A DNA stretch of 64,000 nt from Arthrobacter sp. StoSoilB5 (GTDB lineage Bacteria > Actinomycetota > Actinomycetes > Actinomycetales > Micrococcaceae): the NCBI RefSeq assembly GCF_019977235.1, contig NZ_AP024646.1, positions 4,216,001-4,280,000 of the forward strand. Direction: 5' to 3'. How positions within the stretch are numbered: the first letter of the stretch is position 1; the number at the start of each line of letters is the position of its first letter. This document shows, in pieces, positions 1 to 9,089 of this stretch. Made by a program: the position numbers and the translations under genes. The notes below the pieces were generated by a model. That model was not told the origin of the DNA. It did no database searches and saw nothing but the letters and a program-made list of their open reading frames with translations.

Positions 1-619
1 GGTAGGCCGCGCTCGAACCGTGGGTATCCGTACTCCACAGCAACCCCGAAACGTTCAGCACAACGTCACTCGTGGCCTCCGACGATTCGGGAGGCGTGGG
101 AAGTGAAAAGACTACGTCAGTGGCCAAGCAGTCCACGTCTCTACCAAGCTCAGCAGCGAAGGTCGCACTAGTACTGTCACGAGCCATCACGGTGCGAGCG
201 TCGCGCAGGGTTCGCTTCGCAGCGGCCCGTCCGAGGAAAGACTTGAAGGGTCCGATAGTTTGGGGACCCAGTACAACGGGGACTCCAGCACGTTTTGCCA
301 CATGTCGCGTGTAGTACATGATTGCAAGCCGCTTAAGTCCGTAGATGTCCGTGAAACTGTCGCCCGCCCCCGTATCAATCACCGCGTCATACATTGACAT
401 CCGGCGCGATAGTGCTCTACTTCCCGTTAGCAGGCCCCGCAATACGATCTTTCCGGATAATTGCGTCCCTAAAGGGCCAAACTCAAAGCTCTGAAAATCG
501 ACCGTTGAATCATTTCCCCATGCACGTCGGGCCAGCGCCGCCGCGCCGTCACCCAAGACACGAACGCCGAGATTGCTGGACTCTCCATTCGCCCATAGGA
601 CTAAAACTCGTGCGCCCAT
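1..619 (-). CDS. Polysaccharide pyruvyl transferase family protein, C-terminus cut by window edge
   Basis: The minus strand is open from an ATG at 619 to the window edge and gives the first 206 residues. Residues 86-94 read GDSFTDIYG and 117-125 LGPQTIGPF, the two signatures of the CsaB/WcaK-type pyruvyl transferase fold (PF04230). Such enzymes move pyruvate from phosphoenolpyruvate onto sugars of cell-surface polysaccharides; some family members do other ketal or transfer chemistry, so the acceptor is unknown. A GGAAGCAGG ribosome site precedes the ATG. The gene follows five minus-strand polysaccharide genes and is probably the distal part of that operon. The missing C-terminus holds the usual His-containing active-site region, so integrity cannot be judged. 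Confidence 0.82.
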   Translation of the reverse strand, partial: MGARVLVLWANGESSNLGVRVLGDGAAALARRAWGNDSTVDFQSFEFGPLGTQLSGKIVLRGLLTGSRALSRRMSMYDAVIDTGAGDSFTDIYGLKRLAIMYYTRHVAKRAGVPVVLGPQTIGPFKSFLGRAAAKRTLRDARTVMARDSTSATFAAELGRDVDCLATDVVFSLPTPPESSEATSDVVLNVSGLLWSTDTHGSSAAY

Positions 620-660
620 TTGTAACCTGCTTCCCTCGCTGTCAGTTTCGAACTTGGCCG

Positions 661-1191
661 CTATTGAAATGGCATGTGAAAATCAAGAACATAGCCTAAT
701 TCACGATTCCTTTCACCAATTACCACCGCGGGTACTCCGGCAACAATAGCAAAGGGTGGTACATTCTTAGTTACCACGGCGCCAGCGGCAACAACCGCAC
801 CTTCACCGATTACAACACTTGGGAGGATTGTCGCTCTGGTCGCTATGTACGCTCTGTCACCTATCTGAACGGGACCTCCTTTGGTGCCGAAGGACTCGCT
901 CTGGGGATCATGCCCGACGGTAAATACTTGAACATGTCCACCAATATTTACGTTGTTGCCAATGGTCAAGCCAAGGCGACCATCAAAGAAACAATCATTC
1001 CCGACTATGGAATTGCTGCCGAGCTCAATTCCCTGGGGAGCGAAAAAAACTAAACGCCAGTGAACGGAAGTTTTTTCACCAATACGCACGCCGAATACTC
1101 GCTTGTACATTAAGAGACGAAAAGCATGGACAGGAACCCGACCGACCAAGAAGCCAAGCCACAGCTTGAAGCCTTGTAAATACAACCGCAT
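661..1191 (-). CDS. Left-handed beta-helix (hexapeptide) acyltransferase
   Basis: A 176-residue protein with imperfect hexapeptide repeats ([LIV]-G-x4) from about residue 54 to 165, ending in the typical VVTKNVPPFAIVAGVPAVVIG segment. His94 in TVGHDP matches the general-base histidine of the LacA/VatD/WcaF acetyltransferase family (PF00132). It probably O- or N-acetylates a sugar of the polysaccharide made by its neighbours, using acetyl-CoA in the cytoplasm. The first 45 residues are basic and amphipathic, perhaps a membrane-contact segment. It starts 15 bases after the stop of the upstream glycosyltransferase gene, so it is co-transcribed. The exact donor and acceptor cannot be read from sequence. 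Confidence 0.88.
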   Translation of the reverse strand: MRLYLQGFKLWLGFLVGRVPVHAFRLLMYKRVFGVRIGEKTSVHWRLVFFAPQGIELGSNSIVGNDCFFDGRLGLTIGNNVNIGGHVQVFTVGHDPQSESFGTKGGPVQIGDRAYIATRATILPSVVIGEGAVVAAGAVVTKNVPPFAIVAGVPAVVIGERNRELGYVLDFHMPFQ

Positions 1192-1206
1192 AAAATACTC
1201 GCCTAG

Positions 1207-2268
1207 TTATAGTTTGCCTGCGGAAACAAGCATTTGTCGTACAGTATCGGTAAATGCCATTTGACTAAACTGATTCTCAAATTCATCCCGCGGGGGAGAT
1301 GGGGGAAATATCGTGGGATTTACAAATAGATTCTCTAATCCCGAAATGTAAGGCGCCCACTCAGGAGCAAAGCCAGATGACACGTGCGGAGTCCCAAATA
1401 TAGGAACTCCATAGGCCATTGCCTCAACGGCTTTTGCTTTGATTCCGCCACCGTGGTCAATGGGAACGATCGCAGCATCGATGCTGTTGTAAAAGTCTGA
1501 AAGCGACGCAACATGCCCGACCACTGTCGCAGGGACATTCCACTGCTTGACAACTTCCGAACCAAATCCTGCAACTACTATCTCGACCTGGTGGTCCAAG
1601 ATATTAGAATTAAACTTCGTAAAGAATGAACGCAAGGACATAACATTAGGCGGATATGCAAAGTTTCCAATGAATCCTACCCGAGTCCTGCCAGCGGAGG
1701 GGTATTTCCTAGCCAATGTTGGGGCACTTATCGGTGTAGGAATCCAGTAGTTGAGACCATCCATACCGGCACCCATGGAAGACCTATCATCGAAGCCAGC
1801 AAACGTATTTGCCATCGGTAGGCGCACCAACGTGCGTTGCCGTGAAGACCAGAAATTGCTTTGGATAAGGCCACCAGGTCTGGACACAAAACTAGACTGC
1901 CCCATTGTGCGCGCATTTACACTCCACAGGTCCATCCAGTCGAACACCAAGGATGACAGGGGGAGGGTTCGTGCCGCAGATCTGAATACTGACGGAACGG
2001 TAATGACGTTCAGTTCTGCTGAGGTTAGCCCATCAAGACGCGTCTCAAGGGGCATTGGAACGAGAGCCTTCTTTAGGCTTCTGAGATAGCTCAGATTCTG
2101 AACACCAGAACCAACAGATCGAAGGCGGTGTATGGTGGTTTCAAAGCCGAGCTCGTTGAGTGCCTTATACCAAGCGATAGCCCGGAGCCCACCACCGTCT
2201 TCGGGCATTTCATCCAGACCGTACCAATAAACGAGGTTCGCTTTGGGAGTGCTGACCAATTTATCCAT
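1207..2268 (-). CDS. Glycosyltransferase, GT4-like
   Basis: A 353-residue GT-B type glycosyltransferase. The C-terminal half carries VGFIGNFAYPPN at 197-208 and a donor-binding block HGGGIKAKAVEAMAYG at 272-287, the form of the GT4 motif seen in many O-antigen and capsule enzymes. It should transfer a nucleotide-activated sugar to the lipid-linked repeat unit on the cytoplasmic membrane face. The ATG at 2268 lies inside the end of the upstream glycosyltransferase gene (8-base overlap), which suggests coupled translation. The N-terminal half is divergent, as is usual for the acceptor side, so the linkage made is unknown. Confidence 0.86.
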   Translation of the reverse strand: MDKLVSTPKANLVYWYGLDEMPEDGGGLRAIAWYKALNELGFETTIHRLRSVGSGVQNLSYLRSLKKALVPMPLETRLDGLTSAELNVITVPSVFRSAARTLPLSSLVFDWMDLWSVNARTMGQSSFVSRPGGLIQSNFWSSRQRTLVRLPMANTFAGFDDRSSMGAGMDGLNYWIPTPISAPTLARKYPSAGRTRVGFIGNFAYPPNVMSLRSFFTKFNSNILDHQVEIVVAGFGSEVVKQWNVPATVVGHVASLSDFYNSIDAAIVPIDHGGGIKAKAVEAMAYGVPIFGTPHVSSGFAPEWAPYISGLENLFVNPTIFPPSPPRDEFENQFSQMAFTDTVRQMLVSAGKL

Positions 2269-3394
2269 CCCTCACAATTTCATTCCAAAGGTTTCGGAAC
2301 CTGGCCTGATACGACTCAATGGAGAATCGTTCCTCGAAGTCTTTCCTGGCTTGCCGGCCTAGAGCAATCGCTTTTTCCCTGTTTACCCCGGCCAAGATAT
2401 CGTGCAGTTGGGCAGTGTTTCCCATCTCAAAGAGCCGTCCGTTTGCACCGTCAACGACGATATCCAGAACACCGCCAGCTCGGCTTGCAATCACTGGGCG
2501 GCCGCGCGCGAATGATTCCAATAGTACAAGACCGAATGGCTCAGGCTTATCCGACGGCAACACGAGGAAGTCGACCTTATCGAGGTAGTCGCTTATGCCA
2601 CTTACTTCACCGACGACTGATATCGATGCAGAATGGCGGAGACCGCCAGCAATTCCGCGTACGTCCACGCCGTTCCCCATTGACGGAGGTCCACCCAAGA
2701 TGATTAAGTCACCAGGAGGGTTAGTCGCGGTGTCCCATGCACTGAGAAGTGACGCATGGCCTTTCCAAGAGTTCCAGCGGCTCGCAACAAGGAAGCGCAG
2801 CGGGCCGTTCAATGATTCATGCGGAACCATCGGTGCACTCGTTTCGCGGTGAGCATTTGTGAGAAGGCTTGATCGCATCTTCAGTGGCTCTGGAAGAGAC
2901 GCTCTGGCGGCAGTTGAAATGCATAGAATATTGTCTGCAAATCTAGCGGCTAGGCCCAATAGCCAAGCTTCCTTTGGGGTCCATATCTCCTGAAGGTGAA
3001 GTACGGTCTTCTTCACACCTGCAAGTTTCGCCAAGGGTAAGCAAAAGACCATCGCGGACGTCGTGCAGTAAACAAGCTCGGGTTTTGACCTTCTCAATGC
3101 CCGGAATGTCCTCCAGGTTCGCCCCATGAGCGGAAAGATACCCCGCAGCGTAAGATACCGCCGCCGTAGGACTGGCAGAGCTTCGATGCCATTCTGAATC
3201 GCCAAGAGGTCCAGCTCAGCGGTTAGTTTTCTGTCTGATCCGGGCAGATCATCCGGGAGCCAGACCTCGGAATGAACTCGATCCCTCTCAGGCAACGATT
3301 GCAGAACTTCGAGCAATATCTTGTCTGCACCATACATTTCATTTGAGGAGTGCAGAAATATATACGATCCAGTACTGTCGGCTTCGTTTTTCAA
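2261..3394 (-). CDS. Glycosyltransferase family 4
   Basis: A 377-residue GT4 enzyme with both Rossmann halves. The N-terminal acceptor half opens with an SSNEMYGADK motif, and the C-terminal half has the retaining-enzyme EX7E block EPFGLVLLE (Glu285 and Glu293) followed by ARGRPVIASRAGGVLDIV. It probably adds one sugar in the assembly of the extracellular polysaccharide. Its start overlaps the stop of the acyltransferase gene upstream by four bases (an ATGA-type junction) and its end overlaps the next glycosyltransferase, so it sits inside a tightly packed operon. The sugar specificity is not predictable here. Confidence 0.9.
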   Translation of the reverse strand: MKNEADSTGSYIFLHSSNEMYGADKILLEVLQSLPERDRVHSEVWLPDDLPGSDRKLTAELDLLAIQNGIEALPVLRRRYLTLRGIFPLMGRTWRTFRALRRSKPELVYCTTSAMVFCLPLAKLAGVKKTVLHLQEIWTPKEAWLLGLAARFADNILCISTAARASLPEPLKMRSSLLTNAHRETSAPMVPHESLNGPLRFLVASRWNSWKGHASLLSAWDTATNPPGDLIILGGPPSMGNGVDVRGIAGGLRHSASISVVGEVSGISDYLDKVDFLVLPSDKPEPFGLVLLESFARGRPVIASRAGGVLDIVVDGANGRLFEMGNTAQLHDILAGVNREKAIALGRQARKDFEERFSIESYQARFRNLWNEIVRDG

Positions 3395-4056
3395 CGTGAC
3401 CTCAACACCTTGGCTGGAACGCCGGCAACGACCGCGTTTGCGGGCACGTCGCGGGTGACGACGCTACCGGCAGCTATAACAGCTCCTGGGCCCACTGTCA
3501 CACCGGCCATGATCGTTACGCCACTTCCGACCCAGGTATCGTCACCAATGGTAAGGAACTCGCGCACGACGCCTTGAGACTTGATTGTCCGCGAAAGGTC
3601 TTTGAATTCGTGATTCTCCGAAAATAGCTTCACGCCAGGTCCAAGCATTACATCATTTCCAATGCGAATCTCACCTGAACATCCGATGAAGCAGCCGGCT
3701 CCAAAACTCGAACGGTCACCGACCCACAACCCAAAGCCGACTTCTCCTCCGTAGTAACTTGAAGGTCGAATCTGTGTGCCGCGGCCGATAGAAACGTCAA
3801 GACCGAAATTGAGCCCGTACTTTGCTAGACCTTGTACCTCGGCAAAGTCCTCAATGACGAGTCGACCTGCGTGCGAGATGAACTGAGGGTTCTTTATCCG
3901 GGCTCCGCGGCCTACGAAGAGTGGTCCATGCGATTGTTTCAGCCAAGGCTTCCGCGCAGCCCCGCGCAGTAACATGGGGGCCAATCGAGCAAACATCTGC
4001 ATAGTAGCCACGGTGTTAGCAGACGGCGAAAGCCCCTCGAATCTTAGGATCCTCAA
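3391..4056 (-). CDS. Hexapeptide-repeat acyltransferase
   Basis: A 221-residue left-handed beta-helix acyltransferase. Hexapeptide turns run from about residue 47 to the C-terminus, with the usual tail VVTRDVPANAVVAGVPAKVL. His149 in SENHEFKD is the likely catalytic base of the CoA-dependent acetyltransferase family (maltose/galactoside O-acetyltransferase type). It is longer than its cluster mate at 661-1191 and not a close copy of it, so the polysaccharide may carry two different acyl modifications. Four-base overlaps join it to the glycosyltransferases on both sides. Confidence 0.88.
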   Translation of the reverse strand: MRILRFEGLSPSANTVATMQMFARLAPMLLRGAARKPWLKQSHGPLFVGRGARIKNPQFISHAGRLVIEDFAEVQGLAKYGLNFGLDVSIGRGTQIRPSSYYGGEVGFGLWVGDRSSFGAGCFIGCSGEIRIGNDVMLGPGVKLFSENHEFKDLSRTIKSQGVVREFLTIGDDTWVGSGVTIMAGVTVGPGAVIAAGSVVTRDVPANAVVAGVPAKVLRSR

Positions 4057-5198
4057 GGTTTCACCTTAATCTTTCCCTTCGAATGAATTTGCACACGGAG
4101 TGCCTCCTCGTAGCTTCCGCAAACCTCTTCCCATGTGTAGCCGTCACGCACTCGGGCCAATGCCGCATTAGAAAGCTTTTGCTGGATATCCGGCGAGCCC
4201 ATTACCTCCCGGACCGCAGCTTCGATGGCATCCGGTGTTGGTTCGCAGAATACGCCGGCGCCCGCGAGCACCTCCCTGTTATAGACAGTATCGCGAGCAA
4301 CGGTGGGGGCGCCGTTCGCCATTGCCTGTACCAAGGCCGGGTTAGTTCCACCCACGCTGTGGCCGTGGAAATATGTCCCGCAGTGCTTCCAAAGGGACAA
4401 AAGTCGTTGATCATCAGATATGTGGCCAAGCCAATGCACCTTCGGATTTTCGTCGACCAGGAGCCGCACGGCGTCCTCAAGCGGCCCACCGTAGCCGGAG
4501 GAACCAACGATAACCACATCATGGTCGGTGGCAAGCCGGCCGGCAGCCTCTAGAAACTCCGGGATTGTGTTTTCAGGCACGAACCTCGCAACGGCAAGTA
4601 CGTATCCACGGTTCGGCAGAGTATCCGCCTTGGACTCTGCGGTTCCGGCCTCTCCCCCGTATGGTATGAACAAGCTCGAACGCGAGAAGTCCAGTTGCCA
4701 TCGACGAGCGATCTCTTTGGAGTCCGCGACCAGCACATTTCCAAATCGAGCGCTCATCTTGGCACCAAGTCGGAACACGGCTTTTGCTAAGCGCCCCCAT
4801 TTGGCTCGTTCCCACTCAATTCCGTCGACGTTGACAACCGTAGGAATACCACGCAATGAAAGCAGCGGGAGCCAGAAGCCGTTGGCGACGTTCATGACGA
4901 GTGCAACATCAGGCCGGGTCCACATTGCATGAAGGCAAGACGTCAAGCCAAAACTAAGAGTGCTTAGCGACTTGTTCTCGATTCCACCCGTTGTAACGAC
5001 GCGGACTCTACTATCGCGATCCCGGTCATCAGTCTTTACGTTTTTGCGTCCGTAGACCGTGACATCCCAACCGCTGTCCGCAAGAAACGGCGCAAGTTTG
5101 CGGACTGCCGTTTCAAATCCTCCGTAGTAACTCGGGTAACCGCGGGTTCCTATGATGGCCACTGTCGGTACCCTGCTCGGCGTAGGCGATTCTTTCAC
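4053..5198 (-). CDS. DUF1972-type glycosyltransferase (rhamnosyltransferase-like)
   Basis: A 381-residue GT-B enzyme. Residues 16-30 read IGTRGYPSYYGGFET, the hallmark of the DUF1972 N-terminal domain found in Cps2F/RgpA-like rhamnosyl- and glucosyltransferases; the C-terminal half is a GT4-type domain with a HGHSVGGTNPALVQAMANG donor loop. It is the first gene of the minus-strand polysaccharide operon, and its expected role is an early sugar addition after the priming transferase encoded divergently at 5598. The start is taken as GTG at 5198 with GGGGAAA just upstream. The activity assignment rests on family resemblance only. Confidence 0.9.
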   Translation of the reverse strand: MKESPTPSRVPTVAIIGTRGYPSYYGGFETAVRKLAPFLADSGWDVTVYGRKNVKTDDRDRDSRVRVVTTGGIENKSLSTLSFGLTSCLHAMWTRPDVALVMNVANGFWLPLLSLRGIPTVVNVDGIEWERAKWGRLAKAVFRLGAKMSARFGNVLVADSKEIARRWQLDFSRSSLFIPYGGEAGTAESKADTLPNRGYVLAVARFVPENTIPEFLEAAGRLATDHDVVIVGSSGYGGPLEDAVRLLVDENPKVHWLGHISDDQRLLSLWKHCGTYFHGHSVGGTNPALVQAMANGAPTVARDTVYNREVLAGAGVFCEPTPDAIEAAVREVMGSPDIQQKLSNAALARVRDGYTWEEVCGSYEEALRVQIHSKGKIKVKP

Positions 5199-5597
5199 AT
5201 TTCCCCATTGTTCCGAGTGCTATTGACACTCTGCATTGCCATTGAGACGAGCGGCTGACGCAGACAGCACGTGACGCCATTCTAATTTATGAGTCGATAC
5301 CAGTGCGGCCCAAGGGTGGATCAACTAGTCCTATCACGCTCGGGCACTGGCAAATCTAAGCATACGATTCGTGTCAGGCAATTGACGCGTTTGTGACACG
5401 CATCGCATGAGCATCGAGCTGGCGTTGTTTGAACTGCTCATCCTGTTGAAGCCCGCGTCGATGACTCAGAGCCAGGGAGGACCGCGCAAGCTACGGCACC
5501 AGATACCGCAATAATGTTGATGACTGGTGGAGCGCCTGTATCCTGACGATGGGGACCTCCCTTGGCGCGAACAAACATCTATTCATGGGGACGATAA
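5199..5597. other. Divergent intergenic region between two polysaccharide transcription units
   Basis: About 400 bases without a supportable gene separate the minus-strand glycosyltransferase operon from the plus-strand priming transferase. It must hold both promoters and perhaps shared control sites. TTGACA-like hexamers are present near 5223 and 5381 on the plus strand, but neither has a convincing -10 partner at standard spacing. No strong inverted repeat was found by eye. Confidence 0.5.
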
Positions 5598-7034
5598 TTG
5601 GGGACGGGATCTGATTGGCGACCGCGGACATCGCGACTCCTGAAGTTTGTTGACGCCTTTGTCATCGGCTGGGCCGTAGCAGGAGCATACGTAATACGTT
5701 TTGGCGTTGAGACGGACTTCCTCCTGACAGGTCAGGAACCTAACTACTTTTGGCTTTCAGTGGCTTTGGCGGCCGCTTGGTGGCTCATGCTAGGGGCATG
5801 GAATAGCAGGCAGAGTCGGATCCTCGGAGCGGGACCCGATGAATATAAGAGAGTTGCGGCCGCCTCGCTGTGGCTTTTCGGACTCATTGCCATATTCTCC
5901 TACGTTTTCAGGTTCGAAACGGCACGGGGCTACGTGGGCGTCGCCCTTCCCGTTGGGCTGGTGGGCCTCCTCCTTGCGCGATGGCTTCTGCGCCAGCATT
6001 TGAGTCTTGCGCGGCAAAGCGGTGGGAGTATGTCCAGACTCCTTCTGCTGGGTGGTCCAAGCGCAGTTGCACATCTCGCTGCTACGCTGCATGGTGCGAA
6101 GCACGCCGGGTATTTGCCGGTCGCCGCATATACGCCCGGCGCTCGCGACCAGCCAAGCATCGAACCCAATTCGGGCTTGCCAATTCTTGGCTCCGGCACA
6201 GAACCAGTAGCGGTCCTCGAAGCAATCGACCGGTGCCGGGCCGATGCTGTGGCTGTCTCAGCCGGCGTCCAACTCCACCCACAAACTATTCGACAACTCG
6301 GATGGGAACTCGCGGCGAGGAACATAGGGCTGATTATGGCCCCAGCTCTGACAGATATTGCCGGTCCAAGAATTCACACCCAGCAAGTGGCTGGGCTCCC
6401 ACTGATCCACGTAACGACTCCAACTTTGGAAGGTGGGCAACGCGTCGCCAAACGGCTGTTTGACATTTTTGTTTCAGGCTTCCTCATCATTGTGACGGCA
6501 CCACTAATGGGCCTCATTGCCCTGCTGGTCAAGGCCGACAGCAAGGGGCCCGTCCTATTCAAGCAAGCTCGTGTGGGGATGGAAGGCAGTCTCTTCCAAA
6601 TGGTCAAGTTCCGCTCGATGGTTGTGGACGCAGAGGCCAGGCTTTCTGACCTACAGCACCGCAATGAAGGTAAGGGTCTTCTTTTTAAGATCAGAGATGA
6701 CCCCCGGATCACGCGGGTCGGCAGTGCGCTCCGAAAATACAGCTTGGATGAACTCCCACAGCTATTCAATATCTTTGCTGGGTCCATGAGCTTAGTGGGA
6801 CCACGGCCTCCGCTACCCCGCGAAGTGGAGGCCTACGAGCACGACGTTCGTCGCCGCCTCTTAGTTAAGCCAGGGCTTACAGGTCTTTGGCAAGTCAGCG
6901 GCAGATCAAATCTCTCCTGGCAGGACTCCGTCCGGTTGGATCTTTACTATGTGGAAAACTGGTCCCTGGCGGGCGACTTGGTGATAATCCTGCGGACAGC
7001 GAGGGCCGTATTTCATAGCACGGGCGCGTACTGA
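5598..7034 (+). CDS. Polyprenyl-phosphate sugar-1-phosphate transferase (priming enzyme, WbaP/CpsE-like)
   Basis: This 478-residue protein has hydrophobic N-terminal segments (about 17-35, 50-68, 90-105 and 112-130), a central Rossmann-like CoA-binding fold (about 145-270), and a C-terminal bacterial sugar transferase domain (PF02397) from about 284. That domain shows KRLFDIF, VKFRSM (336-341), the catalytic Asp-Glu pair in SLDELPQL, and GPRPPLPREV, followed by KPGLTGLWQVSGRS. It transfers a sugar phosphate from a UDP-sugar to undecaprenyl phosphate, the first membrane step of polysaccharide assembly. The TTG at 5598 is the best start (GGGGA seven bases upstream, sensible N-terminus). It runs divergently from the glycosyltransferase operon and ahead of the DUF4012 gene. 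Confidence 0.94.
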   Translation: MGTGSDWRPRTSRLLKFVDAFVIGWAVAGAYVIRFGVETDFLLTGQEPNYFWLSVALAAAWWLMLGAWNSRQSRILGAGPDEYKRVAAASLWLFGLIAIFSYVFRFETARGYVGVALPVGLVGLLLARWLLRQHLSLARQSGGSMSRLLLLGGPSAVAHLAATLHGAKHAGYLPVAAYTPGARDQPSIEPNSGLPILGSGTEPVAVLEAIDRCRADAVAVSAGVQLHPQTIRQLGWELAARNIGLIMAPALTDIAGPRIHTQQVAGLPLIHVTTPTLEGGQRVAKRLFDIFVSGFLIIVTAPLMGLIALLVKADSKGPVLFKQARVGMEGSLFQMVKFRSMVVDAEARLSDLQHRNEGKGLLFKIRDDPRITRVGSALRKYSLDELPQLFNIFAGSMSLVGPRPPLPREVEAYEHDVRRRLLVKPGLTGLWQVSGRSNLSWQDSVRLDLYYVENWSLAGDLVIILRTARAVFHSTGAY

Positions 7035-7068
7035 CCAAAGACCTGACTCGAATACTGAAAATGAGGTT

Positions 7069-8913
7069 GTGGCGGCTATGTCCTCCAAGACTAAAGGCAA
7101 GTCCGTTCGTTCAAGGCGCAAGTTGCGACGGCGTCTCAGGCTCGCAGGCATTTGGTCTGCAGCGGCTGTTGTTGTCGTGTTTGGCAGTGCACTATGGCTG
7201 GGCGCCAAAGCGACGACACTTAGGACGGAGTTGCAGTCCGCCACGGCATTACTTCCAACGCTCAAGGATCAGATCGCTAAGGATGATTCGGAGTCCGCGG
7301 CTGGAACGGTTGAAGCGCTTGTGATGCACACCGGGGCTGCTCGAGATGCTGCAAACGATCCTCTGTGGAAGGCCGCGTCAGTACTCCCATTCTTGGGACC
7401 CAACATGCAGGCCGCCAGTGAAGTTGCTACTTCCGCGGACGACGTTGCTCGCCTAGGAGCAGTTCCACTCGTGAGAGCATTTGAGTCGCTCAACTGGAAT
7501 GCACTGACCCCCAATCCCACAGGCATGGATCTCACCCCACTGCAGTCCGCAGCACCGAAGGTACAGGCAGCCGCATACACAGTCAGAGAATCCGCGCAAC
7601 GCCTTAATGGCATAGACGTTGACGGTCTCCTTCCCCAGATTTCAGCGCCGCTCATTGAAGCAAGAGAGAAATTGTCTTCACTTCAGGGAGATTTGGAGTC
7701 AGCCGCAGATGCAGCCAGGCTCGCGCCGGAGATGCTCGGCGCCGAAGCTCCACGCCGCTATCTGCTCCTTATGCAAAACAACGCCGAGGCCCGGGCTTCG
7801 GGCGGAATTCCAGGCGCGCTGGCCGTCCTTAATATCGACAAAGGCAAGCTAACGCTGGAGGCCCAAACGAGTGCGACAGCCCTGGGAGCTTTCATCCCGC
7901 CAGTGGCCATCGACTCCGAGCAGCAGGCGATTTACTCTGCCCGCGTTGGCAAGTTCATGCAAGACGTCAACCTCACACCGGACTTCCCGACCACTGCAAG
8001 CACGGCGCAGGCAATGTGGGAGAAGAGCACGGGCGAGCGACTGGATGGAGTCCTGTCACTGGATCCGATAGCGCTCAGCTTCATATTGGGAGCGACTGGC
8101 CCAGTACAAATGACGGACCCCGCAGTGAAGGAAATCGGGCGCAGCCTCCCCGCTCAACTGACAGCGGAGAACGTGGTGCGGACGTTGTTGTCGGACTCCT
8201 ACGCGAAGATCGACGAGCCGGATCGCCAGGACGTCTACTTCGCAGGCGCGGCAAAAGAGATCTTCGCTGCCCTTTCGTCGGGAAAAACTGACCCAAAGAA
8301 ACTCATGGACGCCGTCTCGCGTGGTGTACAGGAACGCCGCATCCTCCTGTGGTCCGCGTCGACTGATGAACAAGCCACAATCGGCCGGTACACACTCGGC
8401 GGTTTGATTTCCGGCACCACCACTTCCCCTGCCGAGTTTGGTGTCTACTTCAACGACGGCACCGGGGCGAAGATGGACTACTGGATGAAACGCACCGTTC
8501 AAGTGGTCAAAGACTGTACGCGGGACGGATATCGCGAAATCACGGTACGGGTGACGAACACCAACACCGCGCCGACCGATGCTGCAAGATCTCTCCCGCC
8601 ATATGTGACTGGTGATGGGGCATATGGCGTACCTGCCGGATCAGTGCAAACCAACCTAGTTGCATATGGGCCGGCACAGTCGAATATTGACATGGTTGTC
8701 AAAGACGGCGCAAAAATTCCGTTTGCGGCGCAGCGCCACGGCCAGAGGGCTGTCGGAACAGCTACCATCCAGCTAGCCCCAGGCCAAAGCAGCAACGTCG
8801 AATTCACTTTTGGGCACATCGTCCAGCATGCTGAACCGCAAATCGTTGTCACGCCCACAACACAGCTAGTCAAGGATGTCATCAAGGCCCCGTCGGAGTC
8901 GGCTTGTGAATAA
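7069..8913 (+). CDS. DUF4012 domain-containing membrane-anchored protein
   Basis: A 614-residue protein with a basic N-terminus and one membrane helix at about residues 28-46, so nearly all of it should be outside the membrane. The core RRYLLLMQNNAEARASGGIP and following GALAVLNIDKGKL segment are typical of DUF4012 proteins, which occur widely in actinobacterial exopolysaccharide clusters but whose biochemical role is not established. A long helical stretch (about 60-230) precedes the DUF4012 core. It starts 34 bases after the priming transferase, so the two are likely co-transcribed, and a role in polymer export or attachment is a reasonable inference. GTG at 7069 is the listed start; ATG at 7078 is an equally good alternative. 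Confidence 0.86.
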   Translation: MAAMSSKTKGKSVRSRRKLRRRLRLAGIWSAAAVVVVFGSALWLGAKATTLRTELQSATALLPTLKDQIAKDDSESAAGTVEALVMHTGAARDAANDPLWKAASVLPFLGPNMQAASEVATSADDVARLGAVPLVRAFESLNWNALTPNPTGMDLTPLQSAAPKVQAAAYTVRESAQRLNGIDVDGLLPQISAPLIEAREKLSSLQGDLESAADAARLAPEMLGAEAPRRYLLLMQNNAEARASGGIPGALAVLNIDKGKLTLEAQTSATALGAFIPPVAIDSEQQAIYSARVGKFMQDVNLTPDFPTTASTAQAMWEKSTGERLDGVLSLDPIALSFILGATGPVQMTDPAVKEIGRSLPAQLTAENVVRTLLSDSYAKIDEPDRQDVYFAGAAKEIFAALSSGKTDPKKLMDAVSRGVQERRILLWSASTDEQATIGRYTLGGLISGTTTSPAEFGVYFNDGTGAKMDYWMKRTVQVVKDCTRDGYREITVRVTNTNTAPTDAARSLPPYVTGDGAYGVPAGSVQTNLVAYGPAQSNIDMVVKDGAKIPFAAQRHGQRAVGTATIQLAPGQSSNVEFTFGHIVQHAEPQIVVTPTTQLVKDVIKAPSESACE

Positions 8914-8926
8914 GCCGAGACGTGCA

Positions 8927-8943
8927 GGTTAATCCTTTGTAAC
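8927..8943 (+). promoter_or_regulatory. Shared leader motif GGTTAAYCCTTTGTAAC, copy 1
   Basis: The 17-base GGTTAATCCTTTGTAAC begins 163 bases before the ATG of the surface protein gene at 9090. A copy differing at one base begins 161 bases before the start of the paralogous gene ending at 11625, although most of the sequence in between differs. It contains GTTAA and GTAAC spaced 11 bases apart, a direct-repeat layout like that reported for MtrA-type response regulators of actinobacteria. That resemblance is inference. Confidence 0.55.
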
Positions 8944-9089
8944 GGGATTGGATTTTCTTTGCCGCGACTAGCAATGAAATGGTAAGTTTCTATCTGGGCA
9001 ACACATGAGATTTCGCCTTCGGGTCGCTCAGGGCCTCGGAAATCTCCATCACACACGTGGTAACCAAATCGGGTCTCAGGGGGACACAC

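Noticed and set aside
5199..5597. Promoter hexamers near 5223 and 5381
   Set aside because: TTGACA-like boxes are present but lack a matching -10 at 16-18 bases, so no promoter is claimed.
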